Source of the DNA: Ancylomarina sp. 16SWW S1-10-2
Lineage (GTDB): Bacteria; Bacteroidota; Bacteroidia; Bacteroidales; Marinifilaceae
Assembly (NCBI RefSeq): GCF_009669305.1
Contig: NZ_SADB01000002.1
Coordinates: forward strand, 1 to 64,000
Reading direction: 5' to 3'
DNA: 64,000 nucleotides
Shown here: piece by piece, positions 6,855 through 16,919 of the stretch
Layout: each line of letters begins with the position of its first letter
Position numbering within the stretch: position 1 is the first letter of the stretch
Translations under genes and position numbers: made by a program
Notes under the pieces: model-generated
The model's database searches: none
Seen by the model: the letters and a program-made list of their open reading frames with translations, nothing else
What the model was told of the DNA's origin: nothing

Positions 6855-9713
6855 TTAAAGTAGTTCTTCTCTTAAAAATTTAGCCGTGTAAGATTCGTCA
6901 TGTTTTATGATTTCTTCAGGAGTACCTATACATATTATTTCACCACCATTTCTGCCACCTTCTTTACCAACATCGATTATGTGATCTGCAATTTTTATAA
7001 CGTCCATGTTATGTTCAATCACAATAACAGTGTTTCCTTTGTCAACTAAACGTTGTAATACCTCAAGCAGAACTCGAATATCTTCGAAATGTAAACCTGT
7101 TGTTGGTTCATCGAGAATATAAAGTGTTTTACCTGTATCGCGTTTGGCAAGTTCAGTAGCTAATTTAACACGTTGCGATTCACCTCCCGAAAGGGTAGTA
7201 GATGGCTGTCCTAGTGTGATATATCCCAATCCTACTTCTTGTAAAACTTTAAGTTTAGGAAGTAGGTTGGGTATTTTTTCGAAGAAAACAACGGCTTGAT
7301 TGATGGTCATTTCTAGAACATCGCCAATCGATTTTCCTTTGTAACGAACTTCTAAAGTTTCACGATTGTATCGTTTACCATTACATTCATCGCAGTGGAC
7401 ATAAACATCGGGTAAAAAATTCATTTCAATTGCACGAACACCTGCGCCGTGGCAAGTTTCGCAACGCCCACCTTTTACATTAAAGGAGAATCGTCCAGCT
7501 TTGTAACCTCTAATTAAAGATTCGGGAAGCTTTTCGTAGAGCTTTCGAATGTCACCAAATAGGTTTGTATAAGTGGCTGGATTTGATCGTGGCGTTTTGC
7601 CTAAAGGTGATTGGTTTACTTCAACTACTTTATCGATATTATCGATGCCTTCAACCGTATCGTAAGCTAAAGGATCTTTTACAGATCGATAGAAATGCTG
7701 GGAAAGGATAGGCTGAAGCGTTCCATTTATTAAACTAGACTTGCCACTTCCAGATACACCTGTTACACAGATGAATTTTCCAAGAGGAAAGCTCACGTCA
7801 ACATTCTTTAGATTATTTCCTTTACATCCTTTTAGTTCAATCGTTTTGCCATTGCCTTTTCTTCTTTCGGAAGGCACAATAATACCTTTTTTACCATTAA
7901 TGTACTGCGAAGTGAGGCTATCACCATGAAGCATTTTATCGGGCGTGCCAGCAAAAACAACTTCGCCACCATGTTTACCAGCAAAGGGGCCCATATCGAC
8001 CACATAATCAGCTGATTTAATCATATCCTTATCGTGCTCAACAACAATAACAGAGTTGCCTGAGTCGCGAAGCTGACGGAGGGATTGAATCAATTTTTGA
8101 TTGTCGCGTTGATGAAGACCTATACTTGGTTCATCGAGAATATAAAGTACGTTTACGAGTTGCGATCCAATTTGAGTTGCAAGACGAATTCGTTGCGATT
8201 CACCACCTGAAAGACTAACGGAACTTCTATTGAGTGAAAGATATTCCAAACCAACATCAAGTAGAAAATCGAGACGAGTTCTTATCTCCTTTAGAATTTC
8301 TGTTGAAATCTTAAGCTGCTTGTCACTCATGTGTGATTCAACCTTCTCAAACCAATCTTTTAGAAGGCTAAGATCCATTTGAGCAAGATCGGTGATGTTC
8401 TTATCGTAAATTTTAAAATATAAAGATTCCTTCTTTAGGCGTTGTCCTTCGCAAATGGGACACAAGGTTGTTTTAATAAATTGCTCAGCCCACTTTTTAG
8501 CTTTTTTCGAAGTGGTATTACTTTCCTGATTTGAGATGTATTTTAAGACACCATCAAAACTCAAGAAGTAATTGGATGAGCTTCCTAAAGGTGTGTTTTC
8601 TAGTTTAAAGGTTTCGCTAGATCCATCAAGTATAATACTTAATGCTTCTTCAGGAATACCTTTAATTGGTGTTTTTAGATCGAAATTGTACTTGCGAGCA
8701 ATGGCTTCAATTTGCCAAAATATTAAGCTGTTTTTATATTTTCCCAAGGGGACTATTCCTCCAGAGTGAATACTTAATTTATCATTGGGAATAATTTTTT
8801 CAATGTCTATCGCACTAATTTGACCTAAGCCTTTACATTTAGGACAAGCTCCATGTGGTGAATTGAAAGAAAAACTATGAGGTGCAGGCGTATCGTAAGA
8901 AAGACCAGTACTTGGACACATTAAAAGGCGACTGTAATATTTTACCTCTTCGCTATCTTTATCCATAATCATGGTAATTCCTTTACCATGTTTCATAGCC
9001 ATTTGGATTGATTCTTTTAAGCGCTTATTACCAACTTCGTCAACCACTAACTTATCAATTAAGATTTCGATGGTGTGACTTTTGTATCGATCGACTTTGA
9101 AACCGTGAAGTAATTCAACGATTTCTCCATCAACTCTAGCGTATAAAAATCCTTTTTTTCTGATTTGTTCGAATAGATCTTTGTAATGACCTTTACGCCC
9201 TTTTACAATGGGAGCGAGTATATAAATTCGCTTCTCATTAAATTTATCAAATATAAGTTTGATGATTTGCTCATCGGTATATTTAACCATTTTTTCGCCC
9301 GTATTATACGAATAAGCAACACTTGCTCTTGCATATAAAAGTCGAAGAAAATCGTATAATTCGGTAATGGTTCCTACGGTTGAACGTGGGTTTTTATTGG
9401 TCGTTTTTTGCTCAATGGCAATTACGGGGCTTAGTCCTGTAATTTTATCGACATCAGGACGCTCCATGCCACCAAGAAACTGACGAGCATAGGCGGAGAA
9501 AGTTTCGATATAGCGACGTTGGCCTTCGGCATAAATGGTGTCGAAAGCTAATGAGGATTTTCCACTACCACTTAATCCGGTAATTACCGAAAGTTGGTTG
9601 CGGGGAATACTTACATCAATATTTTTAAGGTTATGAACTCTAGCGCCAAGAACCTCAATGCTCTCAGTTTCTAATAGTTCATTATCTATTATTTGTTCAG
9701 TTTTGTCTTTCAA
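6855..9713 (-). CDS. uvrA: Excinuclease ABC subunit A
   Basis: A 952-aa UvrA, normal length. First Walker A GLSGSGKSS at residues 46-54, first signature SLSGGESQRIRLA and Walker B YILDEPSIGLHQRD; second Walker A GVSGSGKSS, second signature TLSGGESQRVKLA and Walker B YILDEPTTGLHFED. Zinc-binding cysteines are visible in GACPKCKG and in GRCETCHGAG...HCDECNGKRYN. It is the damage-recognition subunit of nucleotide excision repair, working with UvrB and UvrC encoded elsewhere. It is a stand-alone gene; the metal importer operon follows in the same direction after about 140 bp of duplicated and AT-rich DNA. Confidence 0.98.
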   Translation of the reverse strand: MKDKTEQIIDNELLETESIEVLGARVHNLKNIDVSIPRNQLSVITGLSGSGKSSLAFDTIYAEGQRRYIETFSAYARQFLGGMERPDVDKITGLSPVIAIEQKTTNKNPRSTVGTITELYDFLRLLYARASVAYSYNTGEKMVKYTDEQIIKLIFDKFNEKRIYILAPIVKGRKGHYKDLFEQIRKKGFLYARVDGEIVELLHGFKVDRYKSHTIEILIDKLVVDEVGNKRLKESIQMAMKHGKGITMIMDKDSEEVKYYSRLLMCPSTGLSYDTPAPHSFSFNSPHGACPKCKGLGQISAIDIEKIIPNDKLSIHSGGIVPLGKYKNSLIFWQIEAIARKYNFDLKTPIKGIPEEALSIILDGSSETFKLENTPLGSSSNYFLSFDGVLKYISNQESNTTSKKAKKWAEQFIKTTLCPICEGQRLKKESLYFKIYDKNITDLAQMDLSLLKDWFEKVESHMSDKQLKISTEILKEIRTRLDFLLDVGLEYLSLNRSSVSLSGGESQRIRLATQIGSQLVNVLYILDEPSIGLHQRDNQKLIQSLRQLRDSGNSVIVVEHDKDMIKSADYVVDMGPFAGKHGGEVVFAGTPDKMLHGDSLTSQYINGKKGIIVPSERRKGNGKTIELKGCKGNNLKNVDVSFPLGKFICVTGVSGSGKSSLINGTLQPILSQHFYRSVKDPLAYDTVEGIDNIDKVVEVNQSPLGKTPRSNPATYTNLFGDIRKLYEKLPESLIRGYKAGRFSFNVKGGRCETCHGAGVRAIEMNFLPDVYVHCDECNGKRYNRETLEVRYKGKSIGDVLEMTINQAVVFFEKIPNLLPKLKVLQEVGLGYITLGQPSTTLSGGESQRVKLATELAKRDTGKTLYILDEPTTGLHFEDIRVLLEVLQRLVDKGNTVIVIEHNMDVIKIADHIIDVGKEGGRNGGEIICIGTPEEIIKHDESYTAKFLREELL

Positions 9714-9789
9714 TCTACAATCTCCTTATGATTTAAATCCTCAATTTTATTCCTGCTTAATTTATGTATGAGGCTTTATGTGCCAACAC

Positions 9790-10770
9790 CTACTTCTTTT
9801 TTTCTTCAGGTTTTTTGTATTCAGAAAACGCAAAATTAATATATCCTTTGGCAGGAAGTGTAATTTCGTACTCTTTTTTATACTTATTTGTGAGATAGGG
9901 TTTTCTTAACCAAGGATTAAAGAATTTAAGGATTTTATAATTAGCACCATTTTTTTTAGCAAAGTCAGCAAAACTCTTTACTTCGCCTTTAACTTTTATC
10001 TTACGAGTAGGTATTTTTGGATATAAATCTGAATTACGAAATCTAAAACCAAAATTAGTAGGATTCTCCATAATGCATTTGGCTGCTAGAATTCTAAAAA
10101 GATATCGAGCCGGTTCTTCTCCTAAAAGTAGATCGTAATAAGTCCCTGCATCCTGAAGTTTCATTTGAGTATGTATATGGGTTCTGCCAGCATTATACGA
10201 GGCAGCAACTAAAGCCCATGTTCCGAATTTTTTGTAGGAATCTTTTAAATACTTGCAAGCAGCACGAGTCGATTTCTCTATATTGTAACGCTCATCAACT
10301 TCTCTGTTTACTTCAAGTTTATAATCTTTAGCAGTAGGTGTCATAAATTGCCAAAAGCCTACAGCACCTGCTGGAGAAACAACAGTTGGAATTAAACCAC
10401 TTTCTATTAGTGCTAAATATTTAAAATCATCAGGTACGTTTTCTTCTTTTAGAATAGGTTCTATGATAGGAAAATATCGGTTAGCACGTTTCAAAAACAA
10501 TAAGGTTTGTGATTGCCAGTATGTATTTACAAGCATTTCTCTATCGAGTGATTCTTTAACGTCCCACCTCTCTAAGGGAACTTTTTCTTCAGCGAAGAAA
10601 AGTTTATTAGGCATTTTTAATGCATAAACATTATACTTATCCATATACTCAGTCGCTACGTGCTCTTTGTCTGATAGTTTAGAGTAATTGAATAACTGGG
10701 CAACTATATAGCCACAAGCTAATAAGATAAGTGTGAGTGTTATATTTTTAAAGGTGTTATTTTTAAACAT
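9790..10770 (-). CDS. Membrane-anchored lytic murein transglycosylase (MltD-like, SLT domain)
   Basis: A 326-aa protein with one N-terminal hydrophobic segment (about residues 10-26, no lipobox) and a family 23 transglycosylase domain in the middle. The catalytic Glu123 is in ALIESGL, followed by SPAGAVGFWQFM and ASYNAGRTHI, the classic Slt motifs. The C-terminal part could be a degenerate cell-wall binding region rather than clear LysM repeats. It cleaves peptidoglycan glycan strands on the periplasmic side. It lies 35 bp after the aminotransferase gene in the same direction, so the two may be co-transcribed. Confidence 0.9.
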   Translation of the reverse strand: MFKNNTFKNITLTLILLACGYIVAQLFNYSKLSDKEHVATEYMDKYNVYALKMPNKLFFAEEKVPLERWDVKESLDREMLVNTYWQSQTLLFLKRANRYFPIIEPILKEENVPDDFKYLALIESGLIPTVVSPAGAVGFWQFMTPTAKDYKLEVNREVDERYNIEKSTRAACKYLKDSYKKFGTWALVAASYNAGRTHIHTQMKLQDAGTYYDLLLGEEPARYLFRILAAKCIMENPTNFGFRFRNSDLYPKIPTRKIKVKGEVKSFADFAKKNGANYKILKFFNPWLRKPYLTNKYKKEYEITLPAKGYINFAFSEYKKPEEKKK

Positions 10771-10805
10771 AGATCGATATTTTTCGTTGTAGTATTTGCT
10801 ATAGC

Positions 10806-11909
10806 TTAAAACTTTTTGAAATAGCTTTCAAATTTATCAGAAGGTACAGAAACACATATTCGCGCATATTTTGCAGCTTCATTTTTTTTAGTTTTGGTAA
10901 AGTAGCTTAAAGAGACTGAACCAATTTTCTTTTCAAGTAGTTCTTCTTCTGATTTATTTACAACTACAAAGATGCCAATAGCTTTGCCTTCCTTGTAAAA
11001 TTCAGATGCGAGTAAACCTTTTTTATTTAAATATTCAATATTCTGACGTATTCCTTTAACGGTAGTTTCTTTAAATTGTTTTCTGCTTTGTTTCCCTTTT
11101 TCTGACATTAAAATTTGGGTAACCAAAATCTGAGAAAATGCGTTAATACCATTGGTGGCATACATTAATCTGATACCAAGTTCTGTGTTAAAATCGGTAT
11201 TTGTTGAATGTATGAATCCAAGTCGTTGACCACTAAGGCCTATAGATTTGCTGAAACTTTCTACAATAATTACATTCTCAAAATCGAGTAGGTTTTGAAA
11301 AAAAGTGTCTTCTTGGTCACAGAAAATTCGTCGGTAAGGGCAATCAACAATTACAGTTGTTCCATTATCATTAAGTAGTTTAATTGTCTTTAATAAGTTT
11401 TCATCATCAACTTTATTACCAATTGGATTATTGGGATCACAAATAATAACTGCAGAGTTCTTAATCTCATCGAGTCGATTTAATAAATTATCAAAATCAG
11501 TGTAAGTTCCAGATTCAATATCACGAATTGTCATAACCTGAAAGTAGGAGCCCCAATAGAATTCTGGCAAAATAATCTGATCGACATCTAGAGTCTGGAA
11601 TACGAGATCGAGAGCAGACATGCCACCACCGCTGACACTAATGTTTGATAAACTTGTTTTGTTGTTAAAATAATGATTGTTGATAGCTTGACGTAATTCT
11701 TGTCGACCTTGAGAAGGAGGATATACTTGCATGTCGTTGCTGTTAAAATCAATATCTTTTATAATTGAATCTAGCTCAATATGACATACTGCATTTACAC
11801 CACGATTAAGTAATAAATATTCTTCACTTGTTTCTAAACTCTGTTTTCTAATTTTTTCCCCAATACCAACAATGGCTGAATATTTAGCTCCACTTTTTCG
11901 TATTTGCAT
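10806..11909 (-). CDS. Pyridoxal-phosphate aminotransferase, class I/II
   Basis: A 367-aa fold-type I PLP enzyme. Visible elements: YPPSQGRQELRQAI near residue 63, the cofactor loop SGGGMSALD, the CDPNNPIGN motif with the conserved Asn, a DCPYRR segment in the place of the usual D.aY, and the Schiff-base lysine in ESFSKSIGLSGQRLGF. These fit aspartate-aminotransferase-like enzymes, but the substrate cannot be read from the sequence. No biosynthetic genes flank it. The start at 11909 gives a normal N-terminus. Confidence 0.88.
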   Translation of the reverse strand: MQIRKSGAKYSAIVGIGEKIRKQSLETSEEYLLLNRGVNAVCHIELDSIIKDIDFNSNDMQVYPPSQGRQELRQAINNHYFNNKTSLSNISVSGGGMSALDLVFQTLDVDQIILPEFYWGSYFQVMTIRDIESGTYTDFDNLLNRLDEIKNSAVIICDPNNPIGNKVDDENLLKTIKLLNDNGTTVIVDCPYRRIFCDQEDTFFQNLLDFENVIIVESFSKSIGLSGQRLGFIHSTNTDFNTELGIRLMYATNGINAFSQILVTQILMSEKGKQSRKQFKETTVKGIRQNIEYLNKKGLLASEFYKEGKAIGIFVVVNKSEEELLEKKIGSVSLSYFTKTKKNEAAKYARICVSVPSDKFESYFKKF

Positions 11910-12066
11910 AGTTATTTCTGATTATGAAGGTTTGTGTAAGGTGCTTATTTAGAATAATTCAAAGATAATAATATCTCTTGTTCTGAGAACAGCTTATATC
12001 TAGTTTTAACACTTGTTTGTGATATAATTTATTTACAGTTATTCTATAAGTTTAGCTGTTGATATA

Positions 12067-12101
12067 TAAAAAACGCCCCAAAACATTGTTTTGAGGCGTT
12101 A
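12067..12101 (-). terminator. Terminator of the C1 peptidase gene
   Basis: Stem aacgccccaaaac/gttttgaggcgtt with an A-run on its left side on the plus strand, which is the U-run for minus-strand transcription. It lies about 45 bp after the stop at 12144. Confidence 0.75.
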
Positions 12102-12143
12102 GCTATATTGTTTTGTTTGTCTTGTAAGTCTATTGACGTCGAA

Positions 12144-13535
12144 TTAAAACATATAATCCCAAACAGGAAGTTGAATAGGTTTGCTTTTAAGAGCTTTGAT
12201 TGCTTTTTCGTTTAAATATTTTTTGTTGATAACAACACGAAACATATATTCGCTAAACCACTCATCAGTAAAAGTTAAGTAGCCATTATGACCTGCAGTT
12301 GCTCCCCAAGAATTTTCGAATTCCCATTTTACTGGTATTTCATTTTCATCAACATCAACTCCAATAAGAGTCATAGCGTGAGATGAACCTGATTGGCGGG
12401 TTAAAATTCTAGCTTTTTTATCCATGTCGAACTTAACTCCAAAAAGAGATTCATAGTCGTATGTATTTATATCCATAATACCATCTTCACGATTAAGTTG
12501 TTTTCCTACATCGCATGAAGCATACATGGCTTGGTTATTTTTAATAGAAGCCAATGCAAATGTTTTAATCACATCATTAGGTAAGTTTAAATAAGTCCAG
12601 TTGATGCCTTCCGCCACATTTCTGTAGTTTTGAATTTCATAAACTTTGTAATATTCACGAGTTGGATCATTCATGATCATCACCATTTGATCTTTAGCAA
12701 ATTCTGGAGCTACAAGGTTTAGAAATTCTAGTGGTGTGTATGTTTTAGTTTCGCTTATTTTATCATCAGCATCTTTGTATCTCCAAGTAAAATTAACGGG
12801 AGGTTGACCTAATGAAAGAGCTAAAATACGATACACATCTTTTAATGTTTCAATTTTAGCTGCTTCAACTTCTTTTGTATTTCCTTTTTTAGCTGCTAGC
12901 TGACGAATTTTGTAGGCTTCACCTCTTAGCTTTTCGTTAACAATACGGTTTAACTGACCTGTGTTATTCGAAATTGTTGTTTCAGGCATAACATTAGCTG
13001 GTACAACTCCATATTTCTTAGCAATATTGAAAAATGAATTCCAAACGCCACCATCATCAACAGGGCTACTCAAATAACGAACAACTTCTCTGTCGGTAAT
13101 ATCTTTATCAGCAGTCGCAATAATGTTGTCTAAGAATAGATTAGATTTTTCGAAAATATCCCAGAAGTAACTGTAGTTGTGTGAAAAATCGAAAGAGCTA
13201 AGATTTAAATCTTTTATAACGTTTGGGCGAATTGTGTTCATTGATGTGAACATCCAACAACGTCCAGAACTTTTTTGATCGGTAATTCCTTTTACATCAA
13301 CTTTGTATTTGAAAAAATGATCAGTAGCTCCTATTTTACTATGGTTTAAAGCTAAATCACGAATGCTTTTACTGTTGGTAATTGCATTTGTAATTGCTTT
13401 AGTCGAAGCATCATTATTAAAGCTGTTACGAATTTCGTTAAGCGTTTTGTTATTGATAACACTTTTCGTTTGTGCCAAACTACTACCTGATATTGCTAGT
13501 GCTAAAACAGGAAGCATTAAAAATTTAAAATTCAT
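12144..13535 (-). CDS. Secreted C1-family cysteine aminopeptidase (bleomycin hydrolase/PepC type)
   Basis: A 463-aa papain-fold peptidase. N-terminal signal peptide MNFKFLMLPVLALAISGSSLA with a likely cut before Q22. Active Cys93 sits in SSGRCWMFTSMN, the catalytic His in SGSSHAMTLIGV, and the Asn in WEFENSWGA near the C-terminus. The order and the long insert between Cys and His match bleomycin hydrolases, but the signal peptide puts this one in the periplasm, as is usual for Bacteroidota homologs. It probably trims peptides. It is followed by its own terminator. Confidence 0.92.
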   Translation of the reverse strand: MNFKFLMLPVLALAISGSSLAQTKSVINNKTLNEIRNSFNNDASTKAITNAITNSKSIRDLALNHSKIGATDHFFKYKVDVKGITDQKSSGRCWMFTSMNTIRPNVIKDLNLSSFDFSHNYSYFWDIFEKSNLFLDNIIATADKDITDREVVRYLSSPVDDGGVWNSFFNIAKKYGVVPANVMPETTISNNTGQLNRIVNEKLRGEAYKIRQLAAKKGNTKEVEAAKIETLKDVYRILALSLGQPPVNFTWRYKDADDKISETKTYTPLEFLNLVAPEFAKDQMVMIMNDPTREYYKVYEIQNYRNVAEGINWTYLNLPNDVIKTFALASIKNNQAMYASCDVGKQLNREDGIMDINTYDYESLFGVKFDMDKKARILTRQSGSSHAMTLIGVDVDENEIPVKWEFENSWGATAGHNGYLTFTDEWFSEYMFRVVINKKYLNEKAIKALKSKPIQLPVWDYMF

Positions 13536-13601
13536 GTTTGTGTGTTTTGGTTGTCAATTTTAATAAGTACAAACATAAGAAATCTATAGAAAAAAAAGAG
13601 C

Positions 13602-16600
13602 TTAAGGTTTTATTTTCTTTTCACGATGTACCAATTTAAGACTTTCAAAAAAGTCAACAAACTTACGAAGTAAATCGAGCCAAAGAATCAAAAAGAGGAG
13701 AGCTGTTCCTAACCAAATAATCGAAAGGTTGAACCAATAGGTATCAATATAATAATTCCATATTCTTTTTACGGGAGCATAAAAATGAGCACGTCCAAAT
13801 CTAGAATCTGGATACATAAAGATTGGGTCTTTCTTTTGAATAAGCCTCTGATTTACCTCTATCATTTTATTGACTTCAGTTCTGTTTAAAACTAAATTGG
13901 CTAAGGCTTGATTGTAATATTTTTGTTTGAAATCATATACGCCATCACGACCAAGAGAATCAACTAATCTTGAATACTGAAAATCTTTTTTGTATCCCGA
14001 TTCACTGTTAATACCCATAAAATGTAGCTTAATGCCATCTAGGTATTGATTGGTTTTTTCAAGTATATCTAGATTGAAATCGAGCGAATTTAGTTTTTTA
14101 AGTTGTGAAAAAGGTTTAAATCCGGCTTCTTCTGTTAATTGAGTTATTTCATTTTGAAGAAGAATAAAATGATCATTTGTTTCAATGGAATCCTTATCAA
14201 ATTCAATATTTCTTTCACAATTGATAAGAATAGATTCTATTTTTGGAATTAGGTACGAACTAGTAAAAGAAGCATCGCTAACCCCTTTTTCGAAAGCAAA
14301 GAAGCTTTTTTCAAATTCATTATCTTTAAATTGAGTAACGGCCATGGCTTCGTATGCCCATCTTGTTGTCATCAAATCGCCTATAATTGGTACATAAACC
14401 TTATTGGTGATGCCTTCATGAAGATCGTCAAACTTTATCATAGCCCCACCCAATAGCAGTTGTGGAACCAAAATTAATGGTATAAGTATGTAGATTGTAA
14501 TGACAGAATTCAAACCTGAAGAAATATTCAAGCCAACCATGTTTGAAAAACATGATGTTGTAAAAAGAATGAGCCAAAAAGACATTGTCATGCCTTGAAT
14601 TTCGAGAACGTAGTTGCCTAAAAGAACGAAGGTTAATGTTTGTATGGCTGAGAGTAGAAATAGAAAAGAAATCTTCGAAAGGAGGTAAGCATTCCTAGAT
14701 AAGTTTAGAAACTTTTCACGTTGAAGTATCTTTTTATCACGTATAATTTCTTCGGCACTTACACTTAAACCAATAAACATGGAAACAACTACAGACATAA
14801 ATAGAAATACGGGGTAGTTCTTATTATCGCCGAAAACATAGCCACTTGCCGGAGTGTATTTGGTAAAATAGCCTAAGATAAATGCTAAAAGAGGTGCTTC
14901 AAATAGGTTGATAATTAAATACTGTTTGTTTGTGAGTTTGGATAAAAAATTCCGAATCCAAAAAACAGAAAATTGTTTCACCTTACTTGGAACCTTAAAA
15001 TCACTCTTTGGCAAATTAGCCTTAGATTTAACAGGCTCAACTTGTTTATCAATATTTTGATGGTATTTTTCGTTCCAACTTTTAGGGCTTACTCTTCTTT
15101 CTCGTGTTGGTTTTCCATTTTCATCAATCTTACGAGTTTCTACTATTTGAAGAATTTGTTCAGGATTTACATTTCCACAGGTTATACATTCACTCTCAGC
15201 TGCGTTAACTTGTGAATTTTGCGTTTTAAAATACACAATGGCATCAATAGGGTTACCTGTGTAAATAGGGTAACCACCTTTATCCATAATCCAAAGTTTA
15301 TCGAACATCTTAAAAATCTCCGATGAGGGCTGATGGATATTAGTAATAACGAGTTTTCCTTTGAGGGTTTGTTGTTTAAGCAAATTCATAATCATCTCCG
15401 AGTCGGTAGATGAAAGACCAGATGTTGGCTCATCAACCAATAGGATAGAAGGCTCGCGCATTAGTTCTAAACCAATGTTTAGACGCTTACGCTGACCGCC
15501 ACTTATGAATTTATTCAAAGGATTTCCTACCTTAAGATTTCGAACATCGTACAAAGCTAAATCGTGGAGTAGGGTGTGAACTGTTTTAAGAATTTGACGT
15601 TTGGTGTATTCTTTAAAACAAAGCTTTGCGTTATAATACAGGTTTTGTAGTACTGTTAGTTCCTCAATTAAAAGGTCGTCTTGTGGTACAAAACCAATAA
15701 GACCTTGAATGACTGATTTATTTCTATGTATTTCGAAATCGTTAATAAAAATTTCACCACTATTAAGAGGTAAGTTCCCATTTAGCACATTAAGAAGCGT
15801 TGATTTGCCAACACCACTACCGCCCATAATACCAATGAGTTGTCCGCTTTTTTCTGAGATATTGAAATTATGAATCCCATTAAATGAGTTCCTAAACCTG
15901 AAGATGGCATTTTTTACTGTAAAGACGATGTTCTCCTGGTTTTCTTCCTTAAGAAAAATACTTGCGAGATCAGAATAATAGATGGGTTTGATGTTTGGTC
16001 CTTTAATGATTGAACCATGTTTGAGTCTATAGCTTTGTTCTTTTATAATTTTATTTCCCTCTACATATAAGTTAAGTTCACCTAAATATCTAAATACGAT
16101 GAGGTTTGCTGACGGAAAATAAAGGGTGATGAGTTTGCCATATAGATTTTCGCAATAGAGGTGTTTGGTTTTATTAAGATTAGATTTTTGATCTTTCTTC
16201 ATAAACCAAGAGAGATTTTCAGACCATTCCGTAATCTGATTGTTTATAATCAGAAATTTATCTTTGTCAAAATCATCAAGGTAATCGTCACCTATTATAA
16301 ATGCTATTGCATTTAAAAACTCATTACGCTTAATTTTGAAGTTTTCTGCAACAATACTAATAAATTCAAATTCGCCTTCAGTAACAATCCCATCTTCGTA
16401 AATAAACTCTAATAATCGAAGTAGAACAATAAGTCGTTCTTCTTGAATTAACTCGGAGCGAATTCTGATGCACACATTTGCAGCCTCTGATAGAGAAATA
16501 ATATTGGCTGTCTTTTCAGGTGTGTTCGATTGATATTCCATTTCTCTATGATAGAACTCATAGTAGTTTTGGAATAAATTCATGTATTCAACTTCATCTT

Positions 16601-16727
16601 GTTCACTAAGATAACGCTTTAGAAAACTGTCTACAATATCCTTTCCTTTGTTAGAAACACCTTCTTCTTTGGCGTTTGCAACAATGGCAAAAAGGTGCAT
16701 TAGCGCATTTAGTATCGATTCTCCCAT
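13602..16727 (-). CDS. TerB-like/ABCG-type fusion ABC transporter, 1041 aa
   Basis: One chain holds a helical N-terminal domain resembling TerB (about 1-150; LLEFIYEDGIVTEGEFEFISIVAENF), a beta-rich linker (about 190-290), an ABC ATPase (Walker A MGGSGVGKST 301-310, signature ISGGQRKRLNIG 408-419, Walker B ILLVDEPTSGL 428-438) and a C-terminal membrane domain. The ATPase is of the ABCG/white half-transporter type (IHQPSSEIFKMFDKLWIMDKGG). A Cys pair (SECITCGN) lies between ATPase and membrane parts. The membrane part has about six segments with a large ~200-residue extracytoplasmic insert before the last ones. Substrate unknown; it may sense something through the N-terminal domain. The family occurs in Bacteroidota. 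Confidence 0.85.
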   Translation of the reverse strand: MGESILNALMHLFAIVANAKEEGVSNKGKDIVDSFLKRYLSEQDEVEYMNLFQNYYEFYHREMEYQSNTPEKTANIISLSEAANVCIRIRSELIQEERLIVLLRLLEFIYEDGIVTEGEFEFISIVAENFKIKRNEFLNAIAFIIGDDYLDDFDKDKFLIINNQITEWSENLSWFMKKDQKSNLNKTKHLYCENLYGKLITLYFPSANLIVFRYLGELNLYVEGNKIIKEQSYRLKHGSIIKGPNIKPIYYSDLASIFLKEENQENIVFTVKNAIFRFRNSFNGIHNFNISEKSGQLIGIMGGSGVGKSTLLNVLNGNLPLNSGEIFINDFEIHRNKSVIQGLIGFVPQDDLLIEELTVLQNLYYNAKLCFKEYTKRQILKTVHTLLHDLALYDVRNLKVGNPLNKFISGGQRKRLNIGLELMREPSILLVDEPTSGLSSTDSEMIMNLLKQQTLKGKLVITNIHQPSSEIFKMFDKLWIMDKGGYPIYTGNPIDAIVYFKTQNSQVNAAESECITCGNVNPEQILQIVETRKIDENGKPTRERRVSPKSWNEKYHQNIDKQVEPVKSKANLPKSDFKVPSKVKQFSVFWIRNFLSKLTNKQYLIINLFEAPLLAFILGYFTKYTPASGYVFGDNKNYPVFLFMSVVVSMFIGLSVSAEEIIRDKKILQREKFLNLSRNAYLLSKISFLFLLSAIQTLTFVLLGNYVLEIQGMTMSFWLILFTTSCFSNMVGLNISSGLNSVITIYILIPLILVPQLLLGGAMIKFDDLHEGITNKVYVPIIGDLMTTRWAYEAMAVTQFKDNEFEKSFFAFEKGVSDASFTSSYLIPKIESILINCERNIEFDKDSIETNDHFILLQNEITQLTEEAGFKPFSQLKKLNSLDFNLDILEKTNQYLDGIKLHFMGINSESGYKKDFQYSRLVDSLGRDGVYDFKQKYYNQALANLVLNRTEVNKMIEVNQRLIQKKDPIFMYPDSRFGRAHFYAPVKRIWNYYIDTYWFNLSIIWLGTALLFLILWLDLLRKFVDFFESLKLVHREKKIKP

Positions 16728-16852
16728 TTGAAGAGTTGCATTTAGTGATAAATATTTAAGCCATTTAAAGCTTAGATAGACTCCATTGAATAGATCTAAA
16801 AATACAATTTATTTATTGAAAACTTGAATTGCTTTGAAAAAACTAAGACATA

Positions 16853-16886
16853 AAAAAAGCTGCAATTCATTCGAATTGCAGCTTTA
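16853..16886 (-). terminator. Terminator of the lipoprotein gene at 16920
   Basis: Stem aaagctgcaattc/gaattgcagcttt with a four-base loop and an A-run on the plus strand that is a U-run for minus-strand transcripts. Confidence 0.8.
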
Positions 16887-16919
16887 TATATTATAAACTG
16901 TATGACACTGTGTCTAAGA

